Source: TMED109 sp002171375 (GTDB lineage Bacteria; Pseudomonadota; Alphaproteobacteria; TMED109). Taken from it: DNA of 64,000 nucleotides. Positions 34,203 to 44,146 of the stretch are shown piece after piece. The stretch covers positions 109,351 through 173,350 of the forward strand of contig CBFHON010000004.1 in the NCBI GenBank assembly GCA_965657505.1, in the 5' to 3' direction. The translations under genes and the position numbers were made by a program. Within the stretch, counting starts at the first letter, position 1. Every line of letters begins with the position of its first letter. The notes under the pieces are model-generated. The model searched no databases. It was not told the DNA's origin and saw nothing but the letters and a program-made list of their open reading frames with translations.

Positions 34203-35275
34203 TTACTTTGTTTATTTTTATTGTTTCTGACTTTTTCTCGAAGTTTGTTGATAGATACTAGTTCACCATTTTTTTCATAATGCCAGTACTGCCAACCATT
34301 ACATGCATTATGTCCCTGAAGCTTTGCTCCAACAGTATGAATAGATCCTTCAAATTTTTTATCAGCTAATAAACTTCCATCAGCTCTAATTATGGCATTA
34401 TGTTTTTTGTTTATATCATGAAGCTTGCTGCCAATTTCTAACATCCCATTATCTAGTAAATTACCAAAAGGAATTTTAATTTCAGTTTTAAGATTTTTAG
34501 TAATAGTAAGTTCATCATTATTCAGTGTTTTAGTATTTTTTACTCTATTTTTAGCATACTTCATATATTCTTTATTTTTTTCTATTCCTATAATTATTCT
34601 TCCTAGTCTTTTGGCAACTACACCAGTTGAACCAGTTCCAAAAAAGGGATCTAAAATGGTATCTCCTTTCTTAGTAGAAGAGATTATAATTCTATTAATT
34701 AGAGATTCAGGTTTTTGAGTGGGATGGAGAGTCTTTCCTAATTTTTTTATTCTTTCATTTCCAGAACAAATTGGTAAAGTCCAATCAGACCGCATTTGTT
34801 TATCGTCATTTGCTACTTTCATAGCTTTATAATTGAATGTATATTTTGATTTTTTACTCTTACTAGCCCAAATTATAGTTTCATGAGCATTAGTGAACCT
34901 ATTTCCTTTGAAATTAGGCATAGGGTTAGTTTTATTCCATATGATATCATTTAGAATCCAAAAGCCTAAATTTTGAATTATAGATCCTACTCTAAAAATA
35001 TTATGATAAGAACCTATTACCCATATCGTTCCATCATCTTTTAATACTCTTTTACATTCAGATAGCCATTTTGTTGTAAATTCATCATAGGCTTCAAAAC
35101 TATTAAACTTATCCCAACTATGATTTACTCCTTTAACATTCGTTTGATCAGGCCTAAGTAAAGCTTTAGATAATTGAAGATTATATGGTGGATCAGCAAA
35201 TATCATATCTACGGAATTATCTTTAATTTTAGACATTTCTTTTATACAGTCGCCTGCTAATAGCTTTTCCATCAT
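34199..35275 (-). CDS. ccrM: CcrM-type GANTC DNA adenine methyltransferase
   Basis: CcrM methylates adenine in GANTC and times the cell cycle in alphaproteobacteria. Motif IV DPPY is at residues 28-31, before the SAM-binding motif DPFFGTGSTG near 211-220, which is the beta-class order. The C-terminal extension (HTVGAKLQGHNACNGWQYWHY) is the RAMA-type domain specific to CcrM. At 358 residues it is full length. No restriction partner is nearby, so it is an orphan regulatory methylase. rnhB lies 36 bases upstream on the same strand. Confidence 0.94.
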   Translation of the reverse strand: MMEKLLAGDCIKEMSKIKDNSVDMIFADPPYNLQLSKALLRPDQTNVKGVNHSWDKFNSFEAYDEFTTKWLSECKRVLKDDGTIWVIGSYHNIFRVGSIIQNLGFWILNDIIWNKTNPMPNFKGNRFTNAHETIIWASKSKKSKYTFNYKAMKVANDDKQMRSDWTLPICSGNERIKKLGKTLHPTQKPESLINRIIISSTKKGDTILDPFFGTGSTGVVAKRLGRIIIGIEKNKEYMKYAKNRVKNTKTLNNDELTITKNLKTEIKIPFGNLLDNGMLEIGSKLHDINKKHNAIIRADGSLLADKKFEGSIHTVGAKLQGHNACNGWQYWHYEKNGELVSINKLREKVRNNKNKQSN

Positions 35276-35311
35276 GGTTGCTTTACCTTAAATACACATA
35301 AATATTTTTAT

Positions 35312-35917
35312 TTATCTAAATAACTTAAAAGATTTTCTATGATACTTTGTTAATCCATTTAACTCAATTACATTATAATGTTCCTTTGTACCATAGCCAG
35401 AATTATTTTTAAAATTATATTTTGGATATATAATTCCTATTTCTTTCATAATATTATCTCTATATTGTTTTGCTATGATAGAAGCTGCTGCTATTGAAAG
35501 ACTTTTAGAATCTCCTTTAATTATATTCTCAGTTTTACAAGCAATTGCAGGAGAATAGGGACCATCTATTAAAGCAAGTCCAGTAGACATTTTCAAATTT
35601 TCATATGCTCGCTTCATTGCTAATAAACTTGCATTTAATATATTTATCTCATCTATTTCTATATTACTAGCTTCACCAATTGCTATGTCAATTGCTGTTT
35701 TTTTTAAAACACTACTAATTTCTTCTCTTTTAATTTTAGTTAATTTTTTTGAGTCATTTATCCCAGATGGTATTATTTTAAAATCTATAATTATAGCGGC
35801 AGCTACAACCGGACCAGCTAAACATCCTCTTCCTACCTCATCAATTCCACATATATATCCTTTAACGTTATTTATATATGAGTTCTCTATTTCAAGATCT
35901 GGTTTAATATTACCCAT
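35312..35917 (-). CDS. rnhB: Ribonuclease HII
   Basis: RNase HII removes ribonucleotides misincorporated into DNA. The motif GIDEVGRGCLAGPVVAAA gives D26 and E27, and the third acidic residue lies in ALIDGPYSP. The C-terminal NNSGYGTKEHYNVI and HRKSFKLF are conserved. The 201-residue length is normal. The order rnhB-ccrM is common in alphaproteobacteria. Confidence 0.96.
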   Translation of the reverse strand: MGNIKPDLEIENSYINNVKGYICGIDEVGRGCLAGPVVAAAIIIDFKIIPSGINDSKKLTKIKREEISSVLKKTAIDIAIGEASNIEIDEINILNASLLAMKRAYENLKMSTGLALIDGPYSPAIACKTENIIKGDSKSLSIAAASIIAKQYRDNIMKEIGIIYPKYNFKNNSGYGTKEHYNVIELNGLTKYHRKSFKLFR

Positions 35918-35926
35918 TTATAAAAT

Positions 35927-37966
35927 TTACTTTGTCTCTCTATACCATGATAAGAAAAGAAGAATTAAACTAAATATCAGAACAAAATACCAAGGAGTTA
36001 AAGAAGACTGTTGAATATTTTTAACATAATATTTTTCATTTTTAATTAATTGTATATTTTTACTATTATCAGTTAATTTATTTTTTTGTATCTGTTTAAT
36101 TTTAGGAATATTTTTTTCATTATTTACCCAATTTATTGAACCAGAAGTATAGCTTACTATAGGTTTAACTATATTATCAGTAGCTCTAACATCTAAATAT
36201 TCTGATGAATTACTATTACCCACTATTAGTGAAATTTGTGAGTTGCCTGATGAAAATTTCCAAGTACCTTCTTTTGGAGATAATATTTTACCTATTTGTT
36301 TACCTCTACCTATATCTTCTAAAACAATTTCTTCTTTAATATTATCAGGTGAAGTACTTATAATAGGTTTTTTATCTAGATTTAAAGAGTTTTTAGTGAT
36401 TAATATTGTATCATTATCTATTTTTGCGGATAATTCATTTTCCTCTAATTCAGGTTCTTTCATTAACCAGTGAACTAATCTTCTTAAGAGGTCTGCCTGA
36501 GGACCTTTGTTTACTCCTGATTTAGTCCATACCCATGATTGGTCAGATAATATTTGTGCTACTCTTCCTTGCCCAACTCTATTTAGGACAAGTAGCGGTC
36601 TTGCATCAGGTCCTTCTAATAGCACATCACCAGCAATTGTTAATCCTTCTACCATTCTATACCAAGGCCCCCAATTAGAATTTATATCATCTTTTAAATT
36701 TGCAGTAACTGGATGTCTTTCACCATCTTTAGTCATAATAGGAATAAATTCTTGAACTATAATATCTCCTGTGGGTTCAGTAGGTAGTATATTCTGTAGT
36801 GGTGATAAAGATAAGCTATATGGACCAGCATACTCTGGGCCAGAAGCATCTAATAGAGCACCTCCATTTACTACATACTCAACTACATTTTTTAAATAAA
36901 ACTGAGGTAAAATTCCACGAAGATGATACTGATCAAATATAATTAAATCAAAATCGTTCAAGTTTGCTTGGAATAACTCACGAGAAGGAAATGGTATAAG
37001 AGAAAGTTCTCCAACAGGAGTTAAATCTTGTTTATTAGGAGGCCTTAAAATTGTAAAGTGTACTAAGTCAACGGAAGGATCTGAGTTAAGAAGATTTCTC
37101 CAACTTCTTAATCCCATATTAGGCTCTCCAGATACAAGCATTACTTTTAGTCTTTCGCGTATAGCGTTAATCTCAATTACAGACTTATTATTTTGAAGAG
37201 TAAGCTCTTCTTTTCCTGGTTCAACTTCTATATTTAAAGATGTTATACCTGCTCTTTCTAAAGGCATTGTTATTGTAACAACTTCCCCAATTGGTATAGA
37301 TCTGGATTGCTCTATCTCATCATTCATATTTATAGTGACTAGAGCATTAGGAGTATTAGCTGATATATCTTCTACTTTAATATCAATTTTAATCTCTTCT
37401 CCCACTATGCCAAACCTAGGAGATGACTCTATTATTAATCTTCTATCTTTTTCCTCTTTTTCTCCTGTAAGTATAATATTTACAGGTGCTTTAAAATTAT
37501 AATTTTCAAGTATAGAAGGAGCATCTTCAATTTGACCATCTGTGATTATTATGGCACCTGCAACTCTATCAGAAGAAATATCTCCTACCATCGAAGCTAA
37601 AGGCTCAAATAATTTTGAACCTTTTTTTCCATTAATAGTTTTTAATCTAATGTCTAAATTATTTATTTTTTCAAGCTCAGTTTTGATGGAATTATATGAA
37701 CTCTGTGCAAGACTTTTCCTATTATTGATATTCTGGCTTGGACTTAGATCTAATATCAAGGCAACAGTATCAGGAATATTTTCCCTATTTTCAGATACCA
37801 TTGTTGGATTAGCTATTGATAGAATAATTAAGCATATTAGAGTAGCCCTAAATATATTACCTGGAGCTTTAAGTTTAAAACCAATAAAAATTACACTCAA
37901 ACTTAATAAAATTAAAATTAAAAGCAGATTAATAGGTATGAAAGGATAGAAATTTAGACTGTTCAT
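35927..37966 (-). CDS. Membrane protein with VWA-like and GATase-like domains
   Basis: This 679-residue protein closes the MoxR operon. Two N-terminal membrane helices lead to a von Willebrand-like segment (VALILDLSPSQ). A strand-rich region follows, then a glutamine-amidotransferase-like fold (LNDFDLIIFDQYHLRG, GGALLDASGPEYAGP) in which I see no catalytic Cys-His pair. One C-terminal helix ends the protein (PWYFVLIFSLILLFLSWY). Most of it should be periplasmic. Comparable proteins follow DUF4159 genes in alphaproteobacteria. Their job is unknown, but MoxR/DUF58 operons generally act as chaperone-like systems for envelope proteins or complexes. Confidence 0.75.
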   Translation of the reverse strand: MNSLNFYPFIPINLLLILILLSLSVIFIGFKLKAPGNIFRATLICLIILSIANPTMVSENRENIPDTVALILDLSPSQNINNRKSLAQSSYNSIKTELEKINNLDIRLKTINGKKGSKLFEPLASMVGDISSDRVAGAIIITDGQIEDAPSILENYNFKAPVNIILTGEKEEKDRRLIIESSPRFGIVGEEIKIDIKVEDISANTPNALVTINMNDEIEQSRSIPIGEVVTITMPLERAGITSLNIEVEPGKEELTLQNNKSVIEINAIRERLKVMLVSGEPNMGLRSWRNLLNSDPSVDLVHFTILRPPNKQDLTPVGELSLIPFPSRELFQANLNDFDLIIFDQYHLRGILPQFYLKNVVEYVVNGGALLDASGPEYAGPYSLSLSPLQNILPTEPTGDIIVQEFIPIMTKDGERHPVTANLKDDINSNWGPWYRMVEGLTIAGDVLLEGPDARPLLVLNRVGQGRVAQILSDQSWVWTKSGVNKGPQADLLRRLVHWLMKEPELEENELSAKIDNDTILITKNSLNLDKKPIISTSPDNIKEEIVLEDIGRGKQIGKILSPKEGTWKFSSGNSQISLIVGNSNSSEYLDVRATDNIVKPIVSYTSGSINWVNNEKNIPKIKQIQKNKLTDNSKNIQLIKNEKYYVKNIQQSSLTPWYFVLIFSLILLFLSWYRETK

Positions 37967-37969
37967 GTT

Positions 37970-40726
37970 CTATTTCTCACTTTTTTCTGAGCTTTTATTA
38001 CTCAGTCTTTTTAGGATAGATTTTATATGTACTTGGTCTGCTTTATAATTTCCGGTCATAGAATACATAACTAAATTAATTCCGAAACGATATGAAAATT
38101 CTCTTTGTTTTTCTCCACCAGGAATTACTGTAAAGATAGGTTTATTAGAATTATCTTTTGCCCAAGCAGCAGCCCAATTATTACCACCAATTATAATAGA
38201 AGAAACCCCATCTCGAGAATTTTTAGCAGTAGCTTCAACCCAGACACTTCCCCCTGTATATCTTCCTGGTAATTCATCTAGCAGGTAGAAAGACCTTCTT
38301 ATAACATGATTTTCAGGTACTTCTATTAATGCAGGTAAGTCTAAAGATTTTAATATATCTTTTAAGTATACTTGTTCCTGACTAACCTTTTTACTAATAA
38401 TATTATTAGGACTTTGGTCTCTAGTGTCAAAAACTATTAAGCCTCCATTTTTCATATATACTTGTATTTTTTTAATTGTATTCTCAGTTAACAAGTTTTT
38501 ATTTGAAACTATTGGCCAATAAATTATAGGATAAAATGAAATATCATCTTCTACAATATTTATACCTATAGGTAAACCTGCTTCAACCGAAGTTCTCTCT
38601 CTTAATACTTTTGTTAGTTCAGATAAACCTAAATAAGAAGTTGCATCTATTTCTTCGTTTAGTGTAAGAACATAAGCTAAATGTGTTTCAAGAGCAGATA
38701 TTTTATTTTTAGCTTCAGCTTGACTAAAGTTTAAGCTTATAACACATACTGAAAAAATAATTATTGATTTAGATATATTAACTAAGTTTTTAAAATTAAT
38801 TCTACCTCTAATGCTCAAACTTATAAAGTAATCTAAAAAAACTAAAATTAGTAAAGCAATTAATAAATAAGATTTAAGCTCAAATGTATTATTAGAAGAG
38901 AATTTTTCAATAATTGTTTCATCCATAAATGTTACAGTTTGTGGTGTTAGTGAAGCTAATTTATCGCCTAAATTTAATGAACGCATAAATAGTTCATTTC
39001 CATAAAAACCAGGAGCATGACCAGAAGAAGGTATTAAATTTTCTTTATTAAAATCAGTAGGCAATGCTTCACCTGTAGGTTCAACTAGTCTTCCAAATCC
39101 ATCAAGTAATTTATAAGGAGATAATGGAATATTATCTTCACTCTCTAATTGTCCAGATGACATATTAATAATTTTATCTAATATTTCTACAAACGTTCCA
39201 CTTAATGGTAAATTTGACCAATCAGCATTAGCTGTAACGTGAAAAAATACATTCCATCCTTTATCATATTTTTGTCCAGTAATTAGAGGAGTACCGTCTT
39301 CTAATGATGCCCAAGTTTTATTAAACAAGTCTGAAGACGGTTCTGCAATTACCTGTTTTTTTATAAGAATATCATTATCAATATTTACTCCATATAGGGG
39401 TGAGTTTTTAGTAAAAGTTTTTATAGAAACTGGTTCGGTCCAACTTAAAGCTCCACCGAATGCTCTCGAGTCAACTGATCTTAATTTTACTGGAAGTAAA
39501 TCGGTATTTGATCCTTCAAGGTTTGGTCCTGCAAACCTTATTAATACTCCCCCATTTTTTATCCATTCTTTTAATTCTTTATTTATTGCCTCTCCTATTG
39601 TTCCCACTCCGGGAAGAATAATAACTGATATTTCATCTTTTATTAGTTTATCAATTTGAGAAATCTGAACTTTATGAAAAGAATTTATAGCTCTATCTAA
39701 GTAATAAGCTGGAGATAATAAAGGTTGAGTCCTAAATGCTTCTTTATCTCCATAAATCCCAACATTTCTTTTTCTCCACTTTTCATCAAATAAGTAAATA
39801 GCTCCTGCATTATTCACATTTTCTATTGAGATAGAAGTTAACTCATTTCTTAATTCGTTTGGAATAATAAGGTCTGTTGTAATAATTCTATTGTTTTCTC
39901 CAAAAGTAACTTCTTTTCTATTAAGTAATTTACCTTTATTACCATTTGCTCTTAAAAAAACAGTTTCTTCTAATGAACCAATATTTCTATGTATTTCAAT
40001 AGAAAAATTATTGTTATTTATACTACTAACATTTTTAATAATTTTGACGGGGGAATTATTTAAAGAGTCAATAACACTTAGATTTCCCATACTTTCTAAA
40101 TTTTTAGCAAATATTTGCGAGCTATCATCGTTTTCGTGATCTATGCCATCCCAGAGCCATATTATTTTATAATTCTTATCGTTAGGTAGTTCCTCTAATT
40201 TATCATTTACTAATTTATAGTTGGAAGGCCATGGATTAGGGGTTAAAAATTCGATATTAGATTTGGCATCTAAAGCATTTAGTAATAATAATTCTTTTTT
40301 TAATACATTATTTTTTGGAGCAGTAGGTAGAATAATTATTGGTATTTGTTGTTGTTGTGCCCTATCAATATAGTCTATTAAAACTTCTTTTCTTTTCTCC
40401 CAATTAATAGAAGAAGACCATCCATTATCTATGACTAATAATAAGGTGTCATTATTTAAAAATTTAGGTTTAGCATTATATACTGGCTGAGAGAATGCTA
40501 TAATTAAAACTGATACTAAAAGTATTCTAAATAGTAAGAGCCATAGCGGAGTATTTCCAGCGGTTTCCTCTTCATTTCTAATATTATTTAAAAACCTTAA
40601 AGCAGGAAAAAAGATAGTTTTAGGAACAGGAGGATATATTTTTAATAATATCCATATGCCAGGTATTGATAGTAATCCCCATAGTGCTATTGGATTTCCA
40701 AAAGATAATGCACTTAATAAAGACAC
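37970..40726 (-). CDS. DUF4159 protein with BatA-like N-terminus
   Basis: This is a large 918-residue membrane protein. The N-terminal 90 residues match BatA-type starts (FGNPIALWGLLSIPGIWILL, then FFPALRFL and a second helix). Next come a VWA-like region (LLLVIDNGWSSS) and a GATase-like region (VIILPGVGTIGEAI). A membrane pair at about 625-665 leads to a C-terminal DUF4159 domain. That domain has YPIIYWPIVSNK near 730, GGLIVFDTRDQ and the closing VMYSMTGNYKADQVH. It shares architecture with the next gene, suggesting an old duplication and a paired complex. Confidence 0.8.
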   Translation of the reverse strand: MSLLSALSFGNPIALWGLLSIPGIWILLKIYPPVPKTIFFPALRFLNNIRNEEETAGNTPLWLLLFRILLVSVLIIAFSQPVYNAKPKFLNNDTLLLVIDNGWSSSINWEKRKEVLIDYIDRAQQQQIPIIILPTAPKNNVLKKELLLLNALDAKSNIEFLTPNPWPSNYKLVNDKLEELPNDKNYKIIWLWDGIDHENDDSSQIFAKNLESMGNLSVIDSLNNSPVKIIKNVSSINNNNFSIEIHRNIGSLEETVFLRANGNKGKLLNRKEVTFGENNRIITTDLIIPNELRNELTSISIENVNNAGAIYLFDEKWRKRNVGIYGDKEAFRTQPLLSPAYYLDRAINSFHKVQISQIDKLIKDEISVIILPGVGTIGEAINKELKEWIKNGGVLIRFAGPNLEGSNTDLLPVKLRSVDSRAFGGALSWTEPVSIKTFTKNSPLYGVNIDNDILIKKQVIAEPSSDLFNKTWASLEDGTPLITGQKYDKGWNVFFHVTANADWSNLPLSGTFVEILDKIINMSSGQLESEDNIPLSPYKLLDGFGRLVEPTGEALPTDFNKENLIPSSGHAPGFYGNELFMRSLNLGDKLASLTPQTVTFMDETIIEKFSSNNTFELKSYLLIALLILVFLDYFISLSIRGRINFKNLVNISKSIIIFSVCVISLNFSQAEAKNKISALETHLAYVLTLNEEIDATSYLGLSELTKVLRERTSVEAGLPIGINIVEDDISFYPIIYWPIVSNKNLLTENTIKKIQVYMKNGGLIVFDTRDQSPNNIISKKVSQEQVYLKDILKSLDLPALIEVPENHVIRRSFYLLDELPGRYTGGSVWVEATAKNSRDGVSSIIIGGNNWAAAWAKDNSNKPIFTVIPGGEKQREFSYRFGINLVMYSMTGNYKADQVHIKSILKRLSNKSSEKSEK

Positions 40727-40728
40727 AG

Positions 40729-41604
40729 TTAAGATTCCAATTCAATTTTATTAAAATTAGCTAATGTATTACATATATTAAATAATGAAATATTTGCTTC
40801 AATATCAGAAGGTGCTAAGAAGTATTTCCAAGAATAAGAAATAGCTAATTTTTCTAAATTTTCAAAATGAAGATTTATAGCTTTTTTATAATGGCTTCTT
40901 ACTGACTCTGCTTTACCTATAAGGATGTTTTGTTCTTCTTCTAAACCATTAAAGTTTATTCTCCCTTTATAAGGGAATGACTTTTCAGCTGGATCTACTA
41001 TATGAATAATTATACCATTTATACCTCTATCTGATAATTGTTTGATTACTTTTTTTGTGTCTGCCAAATTATTTAAAAAATCTCCTATCAGAATTACATG
41101 AGAGTTATTTTTAATCTCATCTATATTGGGAGCAGATATATATTTATTGTTAATTTGCTTATTAATATGATTAGATATAAAACTAACTGCTTCACTTCCT
41201 TTTAACAACTTTGAATCTGTACCATTTAAGACTATATTTTCTCCAGATTTTGATAAAATCATAGTTAGTACGAGTGTTAATAAATTTGCCCTAAAAAGTT
41301 TTGTATCTATATTCTTTGCAGAGCTAAAATTCATAGATTGAGAGGTGTCTCTCCAGATAACAAAATTTTGTAAAGTTTGAGATTCTTTTTCTTGAATAAA
41401 AGTTTCATTTGATTTTGCGGTTTTTTTCCAATCAATTAAGTGTGCAGGATCTCCATATTCGTATTTTCTGAATTGCCAGAAATTATCACCTACTCCGTCT
41501 TTATTTCTGCTATGCATGCCTTCCCAAATAGTATTGGCTATTCTATCGGCTTTAATATAAAGGGTTGAAATTTGACTTGATAATTCTTCGGCTTTTAATC
41601 GCAT
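40729..41604 (-). CDS. DUF58 domain protein
   Basis: The 291-residue protein has the DUF58 signature RKYEYGDPAHLIDWKKTAKS followed by a VWA-like core with RDTSQSMNF. DUF58 proteins are steady partners of MoxR ATPases. This one has no membrane helix, so it is probably cytoplasmic. It is 15 bases downstream of moxR and 2 bases upstream of the DUF4159 gene, in a tight operon. Confidence 0.88.
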   Translation of the reverse strand: MRLKAEELSSQISTLYIKADRIANTIWEGMHSRNKDGVGDNFWQFRKYEYGDPAHLIDWKKTAKSNETFIQEKESQTLQNFVIWRDTSQSMNFSSAKNIDTKLFRANLLTLVLTMILSKSGENIVLNGTDSKLLKGSEAVSFISNHINKQINNKYISAPNIDEIKNNSHVILIGDFLNNLADTKKVIKQLSDRGINGIIIHIVDPAEKSFPYKGRINFNGLEEEQNILIGKAESVRSHYKKAINLHFENLEKLAISYSWKYFLAPSDIEANISLFNICNTLANFNKIELES

Positions 41605-41619
41605 ATTTTTAATACTTGC

Positions 41620-42609
41620 TTATTTTAAATTTTTAGTTAATTCATCTATAATTTTATAAAGAGAATTACCATCAGCTCTAGCAGAATAATTAAGATTCAT
41701 TCTATGCTTTAAAATAGGCTCAGCTAAAGCTTTAACATCATCAATTGAAGGAGATAATCTCCCCTGAAGAACAGCTCTAGATCGGCAAGCAATCATCATA
41801 GCTTGGCTTGATCTTGGTCCAGGACCCCAAGCTAAACTATTTTTAATTGTCTTTAATTTTGATGTTTCAGGTCTCGCATTTGTAACTAATGTTAATATAG
41901 CCTCTATTACTTGTTCTCCAACCGGAATAGATCTAATAAGCTTTTGTGCAGATATTAGTTGTTTTGCAGTTAGTAATTTTTTAGGCTCTAGCTCTTCGAC
42001 TCCAGTAGTAGCTATCAACATTTGTTTTTCTGCATCTTTATCGGCATAAGTAATATTTACTTGCATTAAAAATCTATCTAACTGTGCTTCAGGTAAAGGA
42101 TAAGTTCCTTCCTGCTCTATAGGATTTTGTGTAGCTAAAACGTGAAAAGGTTCTGGTAAATCATAATTTTTACCAGCTATAGTTACTCTTCTTTCTTGCA
42201 TTGCTTGTAAAAGTGCAGATTGAGTTCTAGGACTAGCTCTATTAATTTCATCAGCTAACAGAAATTGAGAGAAAACAGGTCCTTCTAAAAATTTAAAACT
42301 TCTTTTACCTCTAGAAGATTCTTCTAAAATTTCCGAACCTAAAATATCAGTCGGCATAAGGTCAGGTGTAAATTGAATTCTCTTTCTTGATAAGCCCATT
42401 ATCGTTCCTAGACTTCTAACTAATCTAGTTTTTGCTAAACCTGGCAAACCTACTAGAAGAGTGTGTCCGCCGGATAATAAAGTGATTATAATTTTATCAA
42501 TAACTTCATCTTGTCCAAAAATAATTTCTTTAACATGACTTCTTACTTTAGCAAGGTCGCTATTAAGTTTTTCTATAGCTTTGATTTCTTTAGATGCACT
42601 TTTTGCCAT
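41620..42609 (-). CDS. moxR: MoxR family AAA+ ATPase
   Basis: MoxR ATPases act as chaperones for maturation of enzyme complexes or for envelope stress. Walker A is GLPGLAKTRL near residue 54. Walker B is LLADEINRASPRTQSALLQA near 117, and the sensor and lid segments follow (THATQNP-like LATQNPIEQEG, then WGPGPRSSQA). The 329-residue length is usual. It leads a four-gene operon with DUF58, DUF4159 and a GATase-like membrane protein. It is divergent from the DUF1285 gene. Confidence 0.93.
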   Translation of the reverse strand: MAKSASKEIKAIEKLNSDLAKVRSHVKEIIFGQDEVIDKIIITLLSGGHTLLVGLPGLAKTRLVRSLGTIMGLSRKRIQFTPDLMPTDILGSEILEESSRGKRSFKFLEGPVFSQFLLADEINRASPRTQSALLQAMQERRVTIAGKNYDLPEPFHVLATQNPIEQEGTYPLPEAQLDRFLMQVNITYADKDAEKQMLIATTGVEELEPKKLLTAKQLISAQKLIRSIPVGEQVIEAILTLVTNARPETSKLKTIKNSLAWGPGPRSSQAMMIACRSRAVLQGRLSPSIDDVKALAEPILKHRMNLNYSARADGNSLYKIIDELTKNLK

Positions 42610-42740
42610 AATGTCCTATCCTAATTTAAAATATGTAAATAGATTGATCTAAGTATACGGTTGTTAGCATAGTTTTAGATGAAATTAAATTAAAATTATG
42701 TATTATAGATTTTTTTATGAGATTTAGTTACATATAGATT

Positions 42741-43232
42741 ATGATTAAGGCGCCTTTTTTAATAAATGAGCATGGTGATTGGTATTATAAAGGATCAAAA
42801 ATCACTCGGCATGCTATGGTAAAACTTTTTTCTACAATTTTAGTTAGGGATGATGATAATACTTTTCATTTAAGAACCCCTATAGAAGATGTGTTAGTTG
42901 AAGTAATTGATGTCCCCTATATTGTTAAAGAAATGTTTGTCAAAAGTGAAGGTAGTTTAAAATATATATATTTTACGACTAATGTAGATAATATTTTAAC
43001 AGTTGGAATTAAAAACCCTATATGGCTTGAAAAAAAGAAAAATAAGGATGAATTAATACCATATGTTTTAGTAAAAAAAGGTTTGATAGCAAAAATATCT
43101 AGGCCTGTTTATTATCAGTTAATGGAATTGTTAGATATAAAAAATATTAAAAATATAATGTATAATGGTGTATATAGTGGAAAAGATTTTTTTATTTTAG
43201 ACCAGTCTTCTTCTAGAAAAAAATATTTATAG
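42741..43232 (+). CDS. DUF1285 family protein
   Basis: This 163-residue protein matches the alphaproteobacterial DUF1285 family: it opens with PFLINEHGDWYYKGSKITRHAMVKLF and has a paired-strand region with VEVIDVPYIV. The function is unknown in general. It is followed after 13 bases by nudL, then DUF6111 and cca, a conserved alphaproteobacterial cluster. No signal peptide or membrane helix is visible. Confidence 0.88.
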   Translation: MIKAPFLINEHGDWYYKGSKITRHAMVKLFSTILVRDDDNTFHLRTPIEDVLVEVIDVPYIVKEMFVKSEGSLKYIYFTTNVDNILTVGIKNPIWLEKKKNKDELIPYVLVKKGLIAKISRPVYYQLMELLDIKNIKNIMYNGVYSGKDFFILDQSSSRKKYL

Positions 43233-43245
43233 ATGGATTTTAATT

Positions 43246-43854
43246 TTGAATAAATTTTACTTAAATATAGAGAAAGAACTTACTTCCAGAAAAAAATCAT
43301 TTGTAAATGATATGACGGCAAGTAATAAAAATTTAAATATAAAAGTTGAGGATAAAAAATATAAAATTGCTGCTATTTTATTTCCTCTAATAGAAAAAAA
43401 TAAAAAGGTAAATGTAATTTTAACTACTAGATCTAAAGATGTTGCATCGCACCCTGGACAAGTCTGTTTTCCAGGAGGAAAATTAGACAAAAAAGACAAA
43501 AATATAATTGATTGTGCAAAAAGAGAAGCATTTGAAGAAGTTGGTATAAAAAATAGCCAAATAAAAATACTAGGACAAATAGATCAGTGTATAACTGGTA
43601 CAAATTATAAAGTTACGCCAATAATAGCATTAATCAATAGTAATTATATTCCTTCAATACAAGAATCAGAGGTTGCAGATCTTTTTGAAGTTCCTTTTGA
43701 GTTTTTTTTAGATAAAAATAATCTAAAAAGAAAAAATGCAGAGTATAAGGGTAAGCATTACTCTTACTATCAATACGATTGGAAAAATAAAAAAATATGG
43801 GGCTCTACAGCAAGAATGATAGTTAATTTTTGCGAAATAATGAAACTATATTAG
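43246..43854 (+). CDS. nudL: Nudix hydrolase, CoA pyrophosphatase type
   Basis: NudL-type enzymes split coenzyme A into phosphopantetheine and 3',5'-ADP. The Nudix box appears as GGKLDKKDKNIIDC followed by AKREAFEEVGI. The preceding HPGQVCFPGGK is the UPF0035/NudL mark. The 202-residue length is normal. The start is TTG at 43246; there is no in-frame ATG before the conserved core until 43309, which would remove the first strand. The ribosome site is weak. Confidence 0.88.
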   Translation: MNKFYLNIEKELTSRKKSFVNDMTASNKNLNIKVEDKKYKIAAILFPLIEKNKKVNVILTTRSKDVASHPGQVCFPGGKLDKKDKNIIDCAKREAFEEVGIKNSQIKILGQIDQCITGTNYKVTPIIALINSNYIPSIQESEVADLFEVPFEFFLDKNNLKRKNAEYKGKHYSYYQYDWKNKKIWGSTARMIVNFCEIMKLY

Positions 43855-43882
43855 AATGAAAAATATAAAAAGGAAAAATTAA

Positions 43883-44146
43883 ATGAGTGTATTTATTATC
43901 AGATTCTTACCAATTATTATTTTTTTAATTTTACTTTTACTTTGGTTCTTACTTACGAGAAGAGGTAATAAAGAAAATAAGCCTCAAAAAGCTCCATGGT
44001 TCATTTTTATTATTATTTCTATAATAGCATTTGGAATAGTCTTAACTCTATTTAGATTTATCCAATTTGGTGAAGAGCCAGGTGGTAAATATATTCCTCC
44101 AAAATTAACTGAAGAGGGAATAGAACCTGGCCATGTTGAGCGTTAA
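43883..44146 (+). CDS. DUF6111 family small membrane protein
   Basis: This 87-residue protein has two membrane helices (about 5-23 and 40-61), a short basic loop, and the C-terminal phrase GGKYIPPKLTEEGIEPGHVE. That ending and the position directly before cca are typical of DUF6111. Function unknown. The cca start lies inside its last 14 bases, pointing to coupled translation. Confidence 0.85.
   Translation: MSVFIIRFLPIIIFLILLLLWFLLTRRGNKENKPQKAPWFIFIIISIIAFGIVLTLFRFIQFGEEPGGKYIPPKLTEEGIEPGHVER

Noticed and set aside
37542..37949. 135-residue frame antisense to the GATase-like gene
   Set aside because: Shadow of the minus-strand gene's N-terminal helices; no ribosome site and no known domain.
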